Positions 10,684 to 20,037 of a DNA stretch of 64,000 nucleotides are shown piece after piece. Position 1 is the first letter of the stretch. The number at the start of each line of letters is the position of its first letter. The notes below the pieces were generated by a model, which made no database searches, was not told where the DNA came from, and was given only the letters and a program-made list of their open reading frames with translations. The stretch comes from Selaginella moellendorffii (Eukaryota; Streptophyta; Lycopodiopsida; Selaginellales; Selaginellaceae), in the NCBI RefSeq assembly GCF_000143415.4, contig NW_003314316.1, positions 391,220-455,219 on the forward strand, written 5' to 3'. Both the position numbers and the translations under genes were made by a program.

Positions 10684-12462
10684 ATGGCGATTCTAGATCC
10701 AGGAAGAACAAACCTCTCGCGATTCCGGGAAGAACAGAGCTCCTCCTCCTCCAATTCCAGCCCCGGTGGCGATGACGCCGTGGAATCCTTCGCGCAGCAG
10801 CTAAAATCCTCGGCCAGATCCCAAAATCTTGGCGAGGGCCGGCGAGTCCACTCCCGGATCCTCGAATCCGACCACTCCGGCAATCGCTACCTGGAAAATC
10901 TCCTCATCGACATGTATGGCAAATGTGGCAGCGTGGAGAACGCGCGCCAGGTCTTCAACTCGATCGCTCGCCCCAATCCCTTCTCCTGGACGATCATGAT
11001 CCAGGCCTACGCACACAACGGGTATCTGTCCGAGGCGCGATCGATGTTCTACGCGCTCCGGGATCCCTCGATCGTGGCGTGGAACACGATCATCTCCGCA
11101 CACGCCCAGCTAGGGTTCCTCCGCGAGGCGCGCGATCTGTTCAATCGAATGCCGGAGAAGGACGTGGTATCGTGGAACGCGATGATCGCAGCGTATGCCC
11201 AAAATGGGCATCTGGGATCCGCGAGAGCGATGTTTGATTCGATGCCGCGGAAGAACGTTGTGTCGTGGAACACGATCATCACTGCGCTCGCGGAGAATGA
11301 CGAATTGGAAGAAGCCCTAGCGATGTTTGAGAAGATGCCACAGAGAAACACAGTCTCTTGGAACGCTATCATCGCAGCACTTGCCAGGAGTGGGCATTTG
11401 GAGGAAGCGCGGGAATTTACGGCCAGGATGCCCCGTCCGGACGTGGTCGCACGGACGGCTGTGATTGCAGCATACGGCGAGAGCGGGCAGCTCATAGCTG
11501 CCCGGAGCTTGTTCGAGGAGACGGCTGAGATGTGCCAGGGGGACGTGATCCTGTGGACCACGATGATCGCGGCATATGCGCAGCACGGGTATCTCCAAGA
11601 TGCCAGAGAGCTTTTTGATCGCATGCCTCACAGGAACGTAGTGTCGTGGTCTGTGATGATTGCAGCTTATGCCAAGTGTGGGCGTGTGGAAGAGGCCAGA
11701 GTTATGTTTGATCGAGCTTCTCGAAAGGACATCATCGCATGGAACACGATGATCCAAGGCTATGCACAGAACGGGTATTGGATCGACGCAAAGAGTGTTT
11801 TTGATAGCATGCCACAGAAGGATTCCTTCTCCTGGAACGCCGTGATGAACGCTTACATACTCAGCGGCCAGTTCGAGGACGCCGAGGATTTCTTCCAGGA
11901 GATGCCGCAGCGGGACGTCGTGTCTTGGAACTCGCGGATTGCTGCTTTCTCTCTGCGTGGAAAGCTTGAGCAAGCGAAGGTGGTGTTCGAGAGGATGCCG
12001 GAGATGACTTTGGTTTCGTGGACGAGCATTGTTGGAGCGTTCGCGCAGGCGGGACGAGGGAGAGTTTCGCTGGATCTGTTCCGGAGGATGGAGCAAGAGG
12101 GCGTGATGGCGGACGAGTTTAGTCTGGTCACCTTGCTCACGGCTTGCAGCCACTCGGGGTTGACGGAGGAAGCGTGCACAAACTTTGTAGCGATGACTGT
12201 GGATCGAGGCTTGAGTCCCGGCGTGGAGCACTACTGCTGCATGGTTGATGCTCTTGGGCGAGCAGGGAGGCTCAAAGATGCTCAAGAGCTCGTCGACAAC
12301 ATGCCTTTCGTCGTGGATAGTATGCCATGGTCGATCCTGCTGGGTGCCACTCGGGTTCAAGGCGATTCTTGGCTAGGAGCCAGCGTTGCTAGCAACGTTG
12401 AGCCGCAGAGATCGTCGCTCTATATGCTGCTCACGAGCACCATTTCGTCGTCAAGTAGCTGA
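10684..12462 (+). CDS. PLS-class pentatricopeptide repeat protein without DYW domain
   Basis: A single exon encodes 592 aa. After a Ser-rich N terminus the protein has an opening repeat with LLIDMYGKCGSVENARQVF, then many near-regular PPR repeats of about 31 residues built on MPxRDVVSWNAMIAAYAQNG..EA. Late repeats contain the SLVTLLTACSHSGL and HYCCMVDALGRAGRL segments that normally lead into the E domain, but the protein stops soon after PWSILLGATR. It therefore lacks a full E/E+ and the DYW deaminase. PPR proteins bind organellar RNA base by base; this one could act in editing with a DYW protein supplied in trans, or in RNA stability (inference). Its 3' end is 23 bp from the convergent DYW gene. 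Confidence 0.9.
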   Translation: MAILDPGRTNLSRFREEQSSSSSNSSPGGDDAVESFAQQLKSSARSQNLGEGRRVHSRILESDHSGNRYLENLLIDMYGKCGSVENARQVFNSIARPNPFSWTIMIQAYAHNGYLSEARSMFYALRDPSIVAWNTIISAHAQLGFLREARDLFNRMPEKDVVSWNAMIAAYAQNGHLGSARAMFDSMPRKNVVSWNTIITALAENDELEEALAMFEKMPQRNTVSWNAIIAALARSGHLEEAREFTARMPRPDVVARTAVIAAYGESGQLIAARSLFEETAEMCQGDVILWTTMIAAYAQHGYLQDARELFDRMPHRNVVSWSVMIAAYAKCGRVEEARVMFDRASRKDIIAWNTMIQGYAQNGYWIDAKSVFDSMPQKDSFSWNAVMNAYILSGQFEDAEDFFQEMPQRDVVSWNSRIAAFSLRGKLEQAKVVFERMPEMTLVSWTSIVGAFAQAGRGRVSLDLFRRMEQEGVMADEFSLVTLLTACSHSGLTEEACTNFVAMTVDRGLSPGVEHYCCMVDALGRAGRLKDAQELVDNMPFVVDSMPWSILLGATRVQGDSWLGASVASNVEPQRSSLYMLLTSTISSSSS

Positions 12463-12485
12463 AAGGAGTGACTTTGTTCCTGCTG

Positions 12486-15257
12486 TTACCAGAAATCTTC
12501 GCACGAACAAGCTCCTCCTCTGAAATGGTGGAACCTGTAAGCATCTCTCACCACGATCTCCCGTCCCACGAGTCCGGAGATGAATTTGGTGGCACTGTGA
12601 CAGTCGCTGCAAACTCTCAAGTTCTTCATGATCCTGAGCGGCTCCCCAGCAGCAGTCGAGATCAATCCAAACGCAATGGCCAGCTTCTCGCTGTGCTGAC
12701 AGAGCAGCGATTCTTTCTCTTTGGCTTGCAAGTCGTATACTACTGCCTTGATGTCGCAAACAAACCCCGCTCGTTTCATCTCCTCGTTCAATCGTTCCAG
12801 CTCCCTGTGTATCTCGCTCGACCGAGGATGGCTCGTGTCTCCCACTCGAAACTCGTGTATCCGGCCCTTCACTTCGATCCAGCTGAGTCCTGGCTCTTTC
12901 TTCGGCCCCAGCTCCACCATACTCTTCCTCACTGCCGCGGCCTCCGGCCACTTCCCAGCCCCGGCATATAGATTGTGCATCACCAGGTAAGGTCCTGTGG
13001 ATCCTGGATTCAGCCCGAGAATTCTCTGAGTCGCCCGACCACCACGCTCCAAGTCACCGTGGAGCTTACACCCGCACAGGAGAGTTATCCACGGGAAGAC
13101 GCTCTGGTCCCCAAAAGGCAGCCTTTTGACGAACTCTTCTGCGTGTTCTAACCATCCTGCTCTGCTCAAGAGATCTATCACGCAGCTGTAATGCTCTGCT
13201 TCGGCTGGAAACCCATAGTCCACGTGCATGTTGAGGAAGTAGCTGTAGCCTTGGGCAACCAGTCCTGCATGGCTACATGAGGAGAGAACGCCAATCAGAG
13301 TGACGCTACCTGTGTCGATTCCTTCGAGCTGCATTGTCTGAAAGAGCTCAACGCCACGAACGCCATTGCCGTGCTGAGCATTCGCTGCAATCGCCGTGTT
13401 CCAAGAGACTTGATTCTTCACGGCCATGACTTGGAAGAAGTTTGCTACTTCTTCCAAGCTGCCACACTTTCCTAGAGTACAAAGCAAGCCGTTAGCTACT
13501 TCCACATTTCCGAAGAATCCAGTCTCGGATAAACAAGCTTGTACCAGTTTTGCAGCTGGGATCGACGCGAGATTGCCGCAGGCGTTCAAAACGGCGGTGA
13601 AGGTGACCTCGTTGGGAGCAACACCTTCCAGGAGAATACTTCTAAAAATGCGGAGTGCTTCTCTGTTAAGACCGAGTTGGCTGTGGACTCCCACCATAGC
13701 GGTCCACGAGATGACGTTCCGAGTGGTCATGGCGTCGAAAATCTCTCGAGCATCCTCCAAGCTCCCCAATCTTGCATACATAGTCACCAAAGCATTCTGC
13801 ACAGGAGTTTTGCGTGTCAGTTCGCTCTCAGTCAGCAAAGAATGAATCCACTTACCTTTTTCCAAAGACGCACTGCTTCCACAAGCGTTGAAAACTGTCA
13901 TCAGGCTCACAGTGTCAATCGTTACTCCACCGAGCAGCATAAGCCTGAAGATGGTAAACGCTTCTTCAAACTGCTCGTTCTCCACGTACAGCGATAGAAC
14001 CGTGTTCCACATCATGATACTTGGCTGGTCACGATCTTGTTCGAGTAGCAAGCTGCTACTAAATGCTGACTTCGGACTCTTACATCTGCTATACATGTTC
14101 ATGATCGCGGTGCCCATCACCACATCCACTGATTCGATACCACAGCCACCTTCAACTGCAAGAGTTTTCACAAAATCCCCATGCTTCAAGTGAGCTGCCA
14201 AAAAACACGCATTAAGAATAGCAACATAAGTTATCCTGCTCGGGAGCTCACCTACGAGTAGCATCTCCCTGAAACACTTGAAAGCCTTGTCGTGGAAACC
14301 ATTGCAGGCATTGGCCGTGAGCATAGCGTTCCAGGACACAACATCCCGCTCTTGGATCCTCTCGAAAATCTCTTCCGCGTCGTCAACCTTCCCAAACTTT
14401 CCGTACATGTTTACCAAGGCTGTTTGCACGACCGTATCAGCATCGCCAGCCAGCTCCCTGGCAAACGCATGGATTCGAAGAGCCTCGGAGAAATCTCTAG
14501 AGTGGCAGCACGCGTTTAACGCAGCAACACAGGTGCCTTTGTTGGGAGTGACACCGCCGAGCCTCATTTGTCGAAAGAGCTCCAGAGCTTCATCTCCTTG
14601 CTCGTGAGCAACGAGCAGCGAGATCATCGCATTCCACACTGCCGCGTCTCGAACAAGAATTCCGTCGAAAACACCCCACGCACTGTCCAAGTCCCCACAC
14701 TTCCCATACGCGTTCATCACCGCAGTAGCCACGATCACATCCAGCTCGAGAGATCCACAAGCTTCCACTCGAGCTCGAATAGTATCCACTTCCCAGGGGT
14801 GGCCGCAAGCACCGAGAACCGCAACGTAAGTAACGTCGTTGGGCATCACTCCTTGTAGCTGCATTTCCCGGAAGAGATGGAATGCCTCCTTGGGATGCCC
14901 ACTCCGGGCATTCACGCCGATGAGAGACGTCCAAGCAACCACGCTCTTGTCTTGGATCCCCTGGAACACCGCCCTGGCCTCTTCGGGGCTGCCACATTTG
15001 CAATACATGGCGAGCAGCCTGGCGCCGAGAAAATCGCCTACCTCGATCCCGTTCCGGAGAATCAACCCGTGAATCCTCCTGCCCTGCGCGAGATCATGGA
15101 GCCTAGCGCACTTGTGGATCAGAGCGGCGAAGGTAGAAGCATCGGCCGATCCATCGTCGAAATATTTGAGCTCGTCGGTCCGATGCTGCGGCGCGGATGT
15201 CGAGAAGCTCACCGGATCGATACGAGGCTTCCTCCTGCCAAGAAATCGCCGCGTCAT
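12486..15257 (-). CDS. PPR-DYW protein, putative organellar C-to-U RNA editing factor
   Basis: One exon encodes 923 aa. PPR repeats of P, L and S type run from about residue 40 to 700 (for example ALVNMYGKFGKVDDAEEIF and ALVTMYARLGSLEDAREIF), followed by E/E+ motifs (PGLSWIEVKGRIHEF) and a DYW domain. The deaminase-type zinc motif is present: QHSEKLAIAFG supplies the HxE and CSDCH the CxxC. The protein ends CSCEDFW, that is D-F-W instead of the usual D-Y-W. DYW proteins select and deaminate specific cytidines in plastid or mitochondrial transcripts. The start ATG at 15257 is followed by an Arg-rich stretch suited to organelle targeting. The lipocalin gene diverges 196 bp upstream. Confidence 0.93.
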   Translation of the reverse strand: MTRRFLGRRKPRIDPVSFSTSAPQHRTDELKYFDDGSADASTFAALIHKCARLHDLAQGRRIHGLILRNGIEVGDFLGARLLAMYCKCGSPEEARAVFQGIQDKSVVAWTSLIGVNARSGHPKEAFHLFREMQLQGVMPNDVTYVAVLGACGHPWEVDTIRARVEACGSLELDVIVATAVMNAYGKCGDLDSAWGVFDGILVRDAAVWNAMISLLVAHEQGDEALELFRQMRLGGVTPNKGTCVAALNACCHSRDFSEALRIHAFARELAGDADTVVQTALVNMYGKFGKVDDAEEIFERIQERDVVSWNAMLTANACNGFHDKAFKCFREMLLVGELPSRITYVAILNACFLAAHLKHGDFVKTLAVEGGCGIESVDVVMGTAIMNMYSRCKSPKSAFSSSLLLEQDRDQPSIMMWNTVLSLYVENEQFEEAFTIFRLMLLGGVTIDTVSLMTVFNACGSSASLEKGKWIHSLLTESELTRKTPVQNALVTMYARLGSLEDAREIFDAMTTRNVISWTAMVGVHSQLGLNREALRIFRSILLEGVAPNEVTFTAVLNACGNLASIPAAKLVQACLSETGFFGNVEVANGLLCTLGKCGSLEEVANFFQVMAVKNQVSWNTAIAANAQHGNGVRGVELFQTMQLEGIDTGSVTLIGVLSSCSHAGLVAQGYSYFLNMHVDYGFPAEAEHYSCVIDLLSRAGWLEHAEEFVKRLPFGDQSVFPWITLLCGCKLHGDLERGGRATQRILGLNPGSTGPYLVMHNLYAGAGKWPEAAAVRKSMVELGPKKEPGLSWIEVKGRIHEFRVGDTSHPRSSEIHRELERLNEEMKRAGFVCDIKAVVYDLQAKEKESLLCQHSEKLAIAFGLISTAAGEPLRIMKNLRVCSDCHSATKFISGLVGREIVVRDAYRFHHFRGGACSCEDFW

Positions 15258-15453
15258 GCCGGGGCGGCAGCGCTGTCTCCATCGCCAGTGCTCGAAATGC
15301 CCATAAACCCTAGACCTCAGAAAGATTCTTAAGAATATTCTTTAAAAAAGAACCAATGGGAAGACGCCACTGTTTTATTCCACTTGGCAATGCGGGGTTT
15401 ATCATCTTGCTTTGGAGAAAGTAGGGTTTATCAAGGAGCGATCTATCAGAGCG

Positions 15454-16118
15454 ATGGGCAGTGGCGGTGGCGGTGGCGGTGGCGATCGAAATGGCGAGCT
15501 TGTGACGGTGAAGGGGCTGGCGCTTGACAGGTACATGGGCCGCTGGTATGAGATCGCCAAGATCCCTACTCGATTCCAGCCCAAGGCCGGGATCAACACG
15601 CGCGCGACCTACACGCTCAAGCCGGACGGCAGCGTCGACGTGCTCAACGAGACCTGGGTAAATGGCAAGCTGAATCACATCAGCGGCGTGGCCTGGAAGG
15701 CCGATCCCAAGAGCGAGGACGCCAAATTCCTCGTCAGGTTTTGGGTGCCCCCGTTCTTGCCAGTGTTTCCAGTCACTGGGGATTACTGGGTGATGGCGAT
15801 TGGGGATGACTACGAGTGGGCGCTCGTCGGCCAGCCCTCTCGAAGCCTCTTGTGGGTAAGTTCCTTGATGTTCTTGGGAGATCTTTGGATTCAAGTTCTC
15901 ACTTTCGTTCTTGTGGGAAGGTTTTGGGCAGGAAGCCAGAGCTGAGCGATGAGATCTACTCCAAGCTAATGGAACTGGCCAAGGAGCAGGGATACGATAT
16001 CAGTGCCGTGGAGAAATCCAAGCACGATGAAAGCTCCGAGACGGCACAGGGAGAGGAGCGAGCTCCCAACAAGGACAGTGGATTTTGGTGGCTCAAGACA
16101 CTCTTTGGCAAGTACTGA
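15454..16118 (+). CDS. TIL: Temperature-induced lipocalin
   Basis: Two exons (15454-15855, 15921-16118) give 199 aa. The lipocalin signature is clear: LDRYMGRWYEIAKIPTRFQP (GxW region), then RATYTLKPDGSVDVLNETW, VPPFLPVFPVTGDYWVMAI and ALVGQPSRSLLW spanning the junction to VLGRKPELSDEIY. Plant TILs are plasma-membrane-associated lipocalins that bind small lipophilic ligands and protect against heat, cold and oxidative damage. The C-terminal extension ends FWWLKTLFGKY, as in plant TILs. A glycine run near the N terminus is unusual. An upstream in-frame ATG at 15412 would add 14 residues; the Gly-run start matches the family better. Confidence 0.92.
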
Positions 16119-16132
16119 AAACTATACGTTTC

Positions 16133-16472
16133 ACATCTATCTCATATGATCTTCTATACAAGAAACAACGTGCTCTTCTAGATTGATAAATCATAAAATC
16201 GCGAACATAGATTGTATTTTCTACTTGAATAAATAGTAGCAGCCTCCATAGCCTGCGAAGCAAAGTACGTATAAACTCAACGATCAAGTCAAGAGTTACA
16301 GAAAGATCAATCTATCTCATATTATCTTCTATACAAGAAACAATGAGCTCTTCTAGATTGATAAAATCATAAAATCGCGAACATGGATCGTAATTTCTAC
16401 TTGAATAAATAATAGCAGCCTCCATAGCCTGCGAAGAAAAGTACGTGTAAATCCAATGATCAAATCAATAGT
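16133..16472. repeat. Tandem duplication covering the last exon and 3' region of the X8 gene
   Basis: The block at about 16133-16296 and the block at about 16305-16472 are near-identical (shared core ctatacaagaaacaa, aatcataaaatcgcgaacat, agcagcctccatagcctgcg). Each copy holds, on the minus strand, a splice acceptor (cttcgcag), the 32-nt terminal exon and a 3' tail. The distal terminal-exon copy lies at 16221-16252 and also ends in TAG. Either copy could serve as the last exon. Confidence 0.85.
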
Positions 16473-16817
16473 GGTAGCAGGAGACTTACTGGGATCAGTC
16501 GAAGAGATCAAGGCAGTGTTATCAAAGTAACAGTTGTAGTCATAGCGAGCTTTCATCTGGAAGTAATAGTTGTAGACCCAAGAGGCATGCGCGTGGATGT
16601 TATCGGGATAGACGCAATTGCCAGTGTACTGGATTGCGGAGCAGTCAACCTGCGAGCACGCATAATCGAGGCCCTTTTGGAGCGAATCCGGAGGAACTGC
16701 TGGGTTCGCAACGCACCAGACCTTTCCATTCACAACGCGGCCGCTTGGCTGTGGGGCTGCAGCGCGAGCAAGCAGCACAGACACTGCGAAACTCAGAAAA
16801 AATGCGACAACTTTCAT
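16397..16817 (-). CDS. Secreted X8/CBM43 protein (plasmodesmata callose-binding type)
   Basis: Two exons (16490-16817 and 16397-16428) give 119 aa. An N-terminal signal peptide (MKVVAFFLSFAVSVLLARAA) precedes one X8 domain: KVWCVANPAVPPDSLQKGLDYAC, then CSAIQYTGNCVYPD, ASWVYNYYFQ and ALISSTDPS, finishing SYGGCYYLFK from the short last exon. The six cysteines of the X8 fold are present. X8/CBM43 modules bind 1,3-beta-glucan; in PDCB proteins they stabilise callose at plasmodesmata. Unlike PDCBs this protein has no GPI-anchor tail, so it is probably soluble in the wall. A second copy of the terminal exon lies 145 bp downstream. Confidence 0.85.
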
Positions 16818-16831
16818 CGTTGACGGGATGA

Positions 16832-17185
16832 TCGAAACTCAAGAAAGCTTGGCTTAAAAAACTGTATATATTTCGAGGCTTTTGTTCTGTGTGCCACTCG
16901 TATTTTCTGTAAACCCCAGAAAAAAGTGAGTGGCTCATAGTATATTATTTTAAATCCCACATTAAATAATGTCAAGCAGGCTGTGGTTAGCATGAACTCA
17001 AAAAAATCAGCTGGATGTTTACTCCTGGCTACACGCTTTAAAGTTTTTAGCTTGCAAGTTTCGTCCAAGCCACGGGAAATGAAAAGCTAGACGAACAGCA
17101 TGAGATCACAATGAATATCATCCAAGATTATCCTTGCAAGTTCTATATGATGTTGTGATCCAAACCAAGAACATGCATGCTAAGT
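16832..17185. other. Intergenic region
   Basis: AT-rich intergenic DNA between the X8 gene promoter side and the 3' end of the lactonase gene. I see no further gene. Confidence 0.5.
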
Positions 17186-18241
17186 TTACATAAACTGGAT
17201 GAAAGCAGGAGCTTGTACACCAGCCAAGCTAGAAACCACGCTCAGCCTTCCCGTTTCGACGTTCCTGGAAAGAACGTTTACCTTGTTCGAGTTTTGAAGC
17301 CCAACCACGACCATCTCCCCGGACGAATCAAGGGCAAAATGGCGAGGAAACGAACCACCGACTCGATCCAGCCCCAGCAAGGTAAGGCCACCATCACCCT
17401 CAGCGTCTACTCCAAACACCGCGATGGTATCCTCGTCGTTACCACGGTTGGACGCATACAAATACCTCCCGTCTGGCGAAAGAGCCACTTCCGCCGCTAG
17501 GCACGCGCTCTTGTTCGCTACGCTATCATCCAGAGTGGACCAGCTCTGGATCAAACGCAGTGCTCCATTCCCCGGATCATAAGAGAGCTGGCTCACGGTG
17601 TTTGCGAGCTCGTTGAGCACGTATGCGAATCGCTCGTCGCGGGAGAAGATCATATGCCGAGGACCCGAGCCAGGCTCGAGTGAAACCTCCGGAGTCGCGG
17701 CCTCGTCGAGCTCCCCAGTCGAGACGTTGAGAACTCGGACGTGGATCTCATCGGTGCCGAGATCACAAACGAAGACAAACTTTCCCGAGGAGTCCGTGAT
17801 GATCTGGTGGGGATGAGGACCGTCTTGCCGGGGATTGTTCCTCGGCTCCGTGAGGCCTGGAACCTTGATCAGCGAAACCGACTGCTGGTGATGACCCAAG
17901 AGCACACCATGGCCATGGTTGACCTGGAGAACGCCATAGCTGCCACCCCTGTAGTTCGCAAACAAGATCCACTTACCGCTGGGGTGGACGCTGATCGCAG
18001 CCGGGACCGAGCCACAAGGGATGGGGTGCCCAAGAGGAGAGAGGTGTGGAGAGAAGGAGAATGCCTCGACAGCGCCACTCTCCACTTCGTTGACGGCGTA
18101 GACAACGTTGCCATGCCTGGCCAGAAAGGTGGGATTGGTACCTGATGGAAACGAGGCGATAGAGTGGAGCTGATGTTTCTCCAGCGCTAAGAGGTGGATT
18201 TCGTCGCTATAGCCGCCGACCAACAAGAGCTGCTTCGCCAT
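17186..18241 (-). CDS. Seven-bladed beta-propeller lactonase family protein
   Basis: A single exon encodes 351 aa. It matches the lactonase/6-phosphogluconolactonase (cycloisomerase-2-like, YbhE/Pgl-type) family: LLVGGYSDEIHLLAL opens blade 1, then ISVHPSGKWILFANYRGG, RQDGPHPHQIITDSSGKFVF, GSGPRHMIFSRDERFAYV, LSPDGRYLYASNRG and GGSFPRHFALDSSGE. The paired histidines of PHPHQ and the GPRH and FPRH motifs are typical of the family. Bacterial members hydrolyse 6-phosphogluconolactone; the substrate here is unproved. There is no signal peptide, so it is probably cytosolic. The lack of introns contrasts with most non-PPR neighbours and fits either retroposition or acquisition from bacteria or fungi. 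Confidence 0.85.
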   Translation of the reverse strand: MAKQLLLVGGYSDEIHLLALEKHQLHSIASFPSGTNPTFLARHGNVVYAVNEVESGAVEAFSFSPHLSPLGHPIPCGSVPAAISVHPSGKWILFANYRGGSYGVLQVNHGHGVLLGHHQQSVSLIKVPGLTEPRNNPRQDGPHPHQIITDSSGKFVFVCDLGTDEIHVRVLNVSTGELDEAATPEVSLEPGSGPRHMIFSRDERFAYVLNELANTVSQLSYDPGNGALRLIQSWSTLDDSVANKSACLAAEVALSPDGRYLYASNRGNDEDTIAVFGVDAEGDGGLTLLGLDRVGGSFPRHFALDSSGEMVVVGLQNSNKVNVLSRNVETGRLSVVSSLAGVQAPAFIQFM

Positions 18242-18296
18242 CTTCTGTGAAAAAGAAAGGTAGAGAGGGGCAAATGCTCTAAGCCCATTAGCCCAT

Positions 18297-18368
18297 TGCT
18301 CCCAGTGAGGATTGAACTCACGACCTCTCGCTTACGAAGCGAACGCACTACCACTATGCTATGGAAGC
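18297..18368 (-). tRNA. tRNA-Thr (anticodon CGT)
   Basis: The minus strand folds as a 72-nt cloverleaf without intron. The acceptor stem GCTTCCA pairs with TGGGAGC (one T-G), the D-arm region holds TAGCATAGTGGTAGTGCG, the anticodon stem GTTCGC/GCGAGA frames the loop TTCGTAA, and the T-arm is GTGAG-TTCAATC-CTCAC. The discriminator base is A. Box A and box B promoter sequences are intact. Confidence 0.9.
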
Positions 18369-19411
18369 CTTACCGATGAAACACCTCAAAACAAGCATAT
18401 TCTAAACTTAGATATTTCCAATTTGCTAACGAACATTGTTAACTTAGTGCATGTTGTATTTAAGAAAGAAAGTTTATAAATTATACAAAATTAACTTAAA
18501 TTAGTTAAAGGTAATCTTAATGATGGAATAGAGTTTAAAAGAAAAACGTGGTGGCTTGGAACTCCATGCTCATTGAAAACGCAAACTTCTTCGATTTACA
18601 ATAGGACTAAGAAGACTATCTCTGCCGGCCGCCTTCAAGAAGCACGAGCCTCTTCCAGGAGCTCGACGAGACTTGGTCTCATGGACCAGGTGGAAGCATT
18701 CCATAGGATCAGCCTGGAGAGCGCGATGATCACATCGCCTTTGCGAGCGTGCTCACGGTTGGTGAAAGTCTCTGGGAAATCTCTCAGGAAGTCTGCTCGT
18801 CAATGCGTTGACAAGGCCGAGGAGCTCATCCACTCTCGCTGCTGGCTGCTTGCCAGAAGATCGCAAGACCTGCCAAGAGACTCTCGGCGCTGGGATTCTT
18901 TCGAATTTCTAGACGCTCAGCAAAGTAAATACAAATATATGATTGCTGTTATTGCACCAAACATGCAATTGGAAAGAGAACTAGATGGACAAAGCCAAAG
19001 GAGTCAGTTTGAAATGCAGAAACTGATGGTAACTTTGTAAAACCTACAAACCTGATAGATGATGCGCGTAGATGAAGGATGCGCAGTCTCAGGTTGGGAA
19101 ATTTCTGAGTTTGTGGAGATCGTGCAGAGTGAATTGTGTAGGCATGTAGCTTCCGCGGGGGTTGCATGCAGGTAAGGAGTGTCTAGCAGATCCTGTTGGA
19201 GCTCTGACCGCCTGGCAAGTATGCCGGGATTTATAAGCTTGAATTATTGTCCTGGGTTTCTCACTCCTCTCTTACATCTTGTGTCCACAGCTGGGCAACT
19301 GAATGTTATTGATAAAACCATCCCAACCTTATCAATAGTACACCAGCTGGAGGCATAGTACCACTGGGATAGCATAAATGAGAGCTCTCATCTTCTTCAG
19401 AGGTCCAAGCC
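18369..19411. other. Intergenic region, no confident gene
   Basis: AT-rich to about 18560, then mixed composition. An open plus-strand frame at 18573-19040 (155 aa) lacks family motifs I recognise and is Ser/Arg-rich; I do not call it a gene. The last 100 bp should contain the promoter and 5' UTR of the aegerolysin-like gene. Confidence 0.4.
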
Positions 19412-20037
19412 ATGGGAAAGCTTGGAGCTCTCGTGGTTTTCTCCTCCTTCCTGTTCTTCTTCTCCTTCTTTGCTCTTTCCTTGGCTCGTGAACTCCCTCG
19501 ACTTCCTACGCATCTCTGCAAAAATGGCACTGGTTTGATCAGCGCATCCTCTCTCTTTCGGTTTTGATTTTGTGTAACGTTGCCTTTGGTGATTTACCAA
19601 CAGAGGAACATACGAGGCTCAAGGGCGAGAACAATTACTTTGCACTGGTAATCTACTACACCGAAGGTCCCTTGACGCTCGAAGTCAAAAACTCGTGGCT
19701 CAACTATGGGAAATGGGTTCGTTCCACGAACGATTTCACGGAGATTAGATCTCCCAATGGTCTCACCATGAAGGCGTGGGGCGAGTACCACATCACTGCC
19801 TCTGGCAGGAGCTGGTCTCCCACTGGTACCAAGGGCTCCTTTGATATTTACGCGAGCGATGGCCAGAAGGTAGTGTATGTCTACTGGGACGTTTCTTATG
19901 GTGGAACGGTGGAATGGAAGAAAACCGCTCATGATAGCCGGTTCAAGGTGACGGCCTCAAGGATTGGAGAATCTCGTCTGGATGTGACTATGGTCATCAA
20001 ATATATAAGAAGCTATTGCTTAAAAGTTTGTGTTTGA
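19412..20037 (+). CDS. Secreted aegerolysin-like protein
   Basis: Two exons (19412-19532, 19604-20037) give 184 aa. A clear signal peptide (hydrophobic Phe/Leu/Val core, residues about 3-25) precedes one domain resembling aegerolysins: YFALVIYYTEGPLTLEVKNS for the first strands, an I-N-like central part, ASGRSWSPTGTKGSFDIY, and the family-typical VVYVYWDVSYGG followed by FKVTASRIGE and RLDVTMVI. Aegerolysins are small acidic beta-sandwich proteins, mainly of fungi and bacteria, that recognise particular membrane lipids; some form pores with a separate MACPF partner. I see no MACPF gene in the window, so no toxic activity should be inferred. The last 18 codons lie in one arm of a perfect inverted repeat, so the C terminus differs from the family. 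Confidence 0.72.

Noticed and set aside
11317..12360. 347-codon minus-strand frame inside the PPR gene
   Set aside because: It is antisense to a well-supported PPR gene and has no motif; repetitive codon pattern of PPR repeats keeps the antisense frame open.
18573..19040. 155-codon plus-strand frame between the tRNA and the aegerolysin-like gene
   Set aside because: Ser/Arg-rich without recognisable motif and no splice or promoter support.
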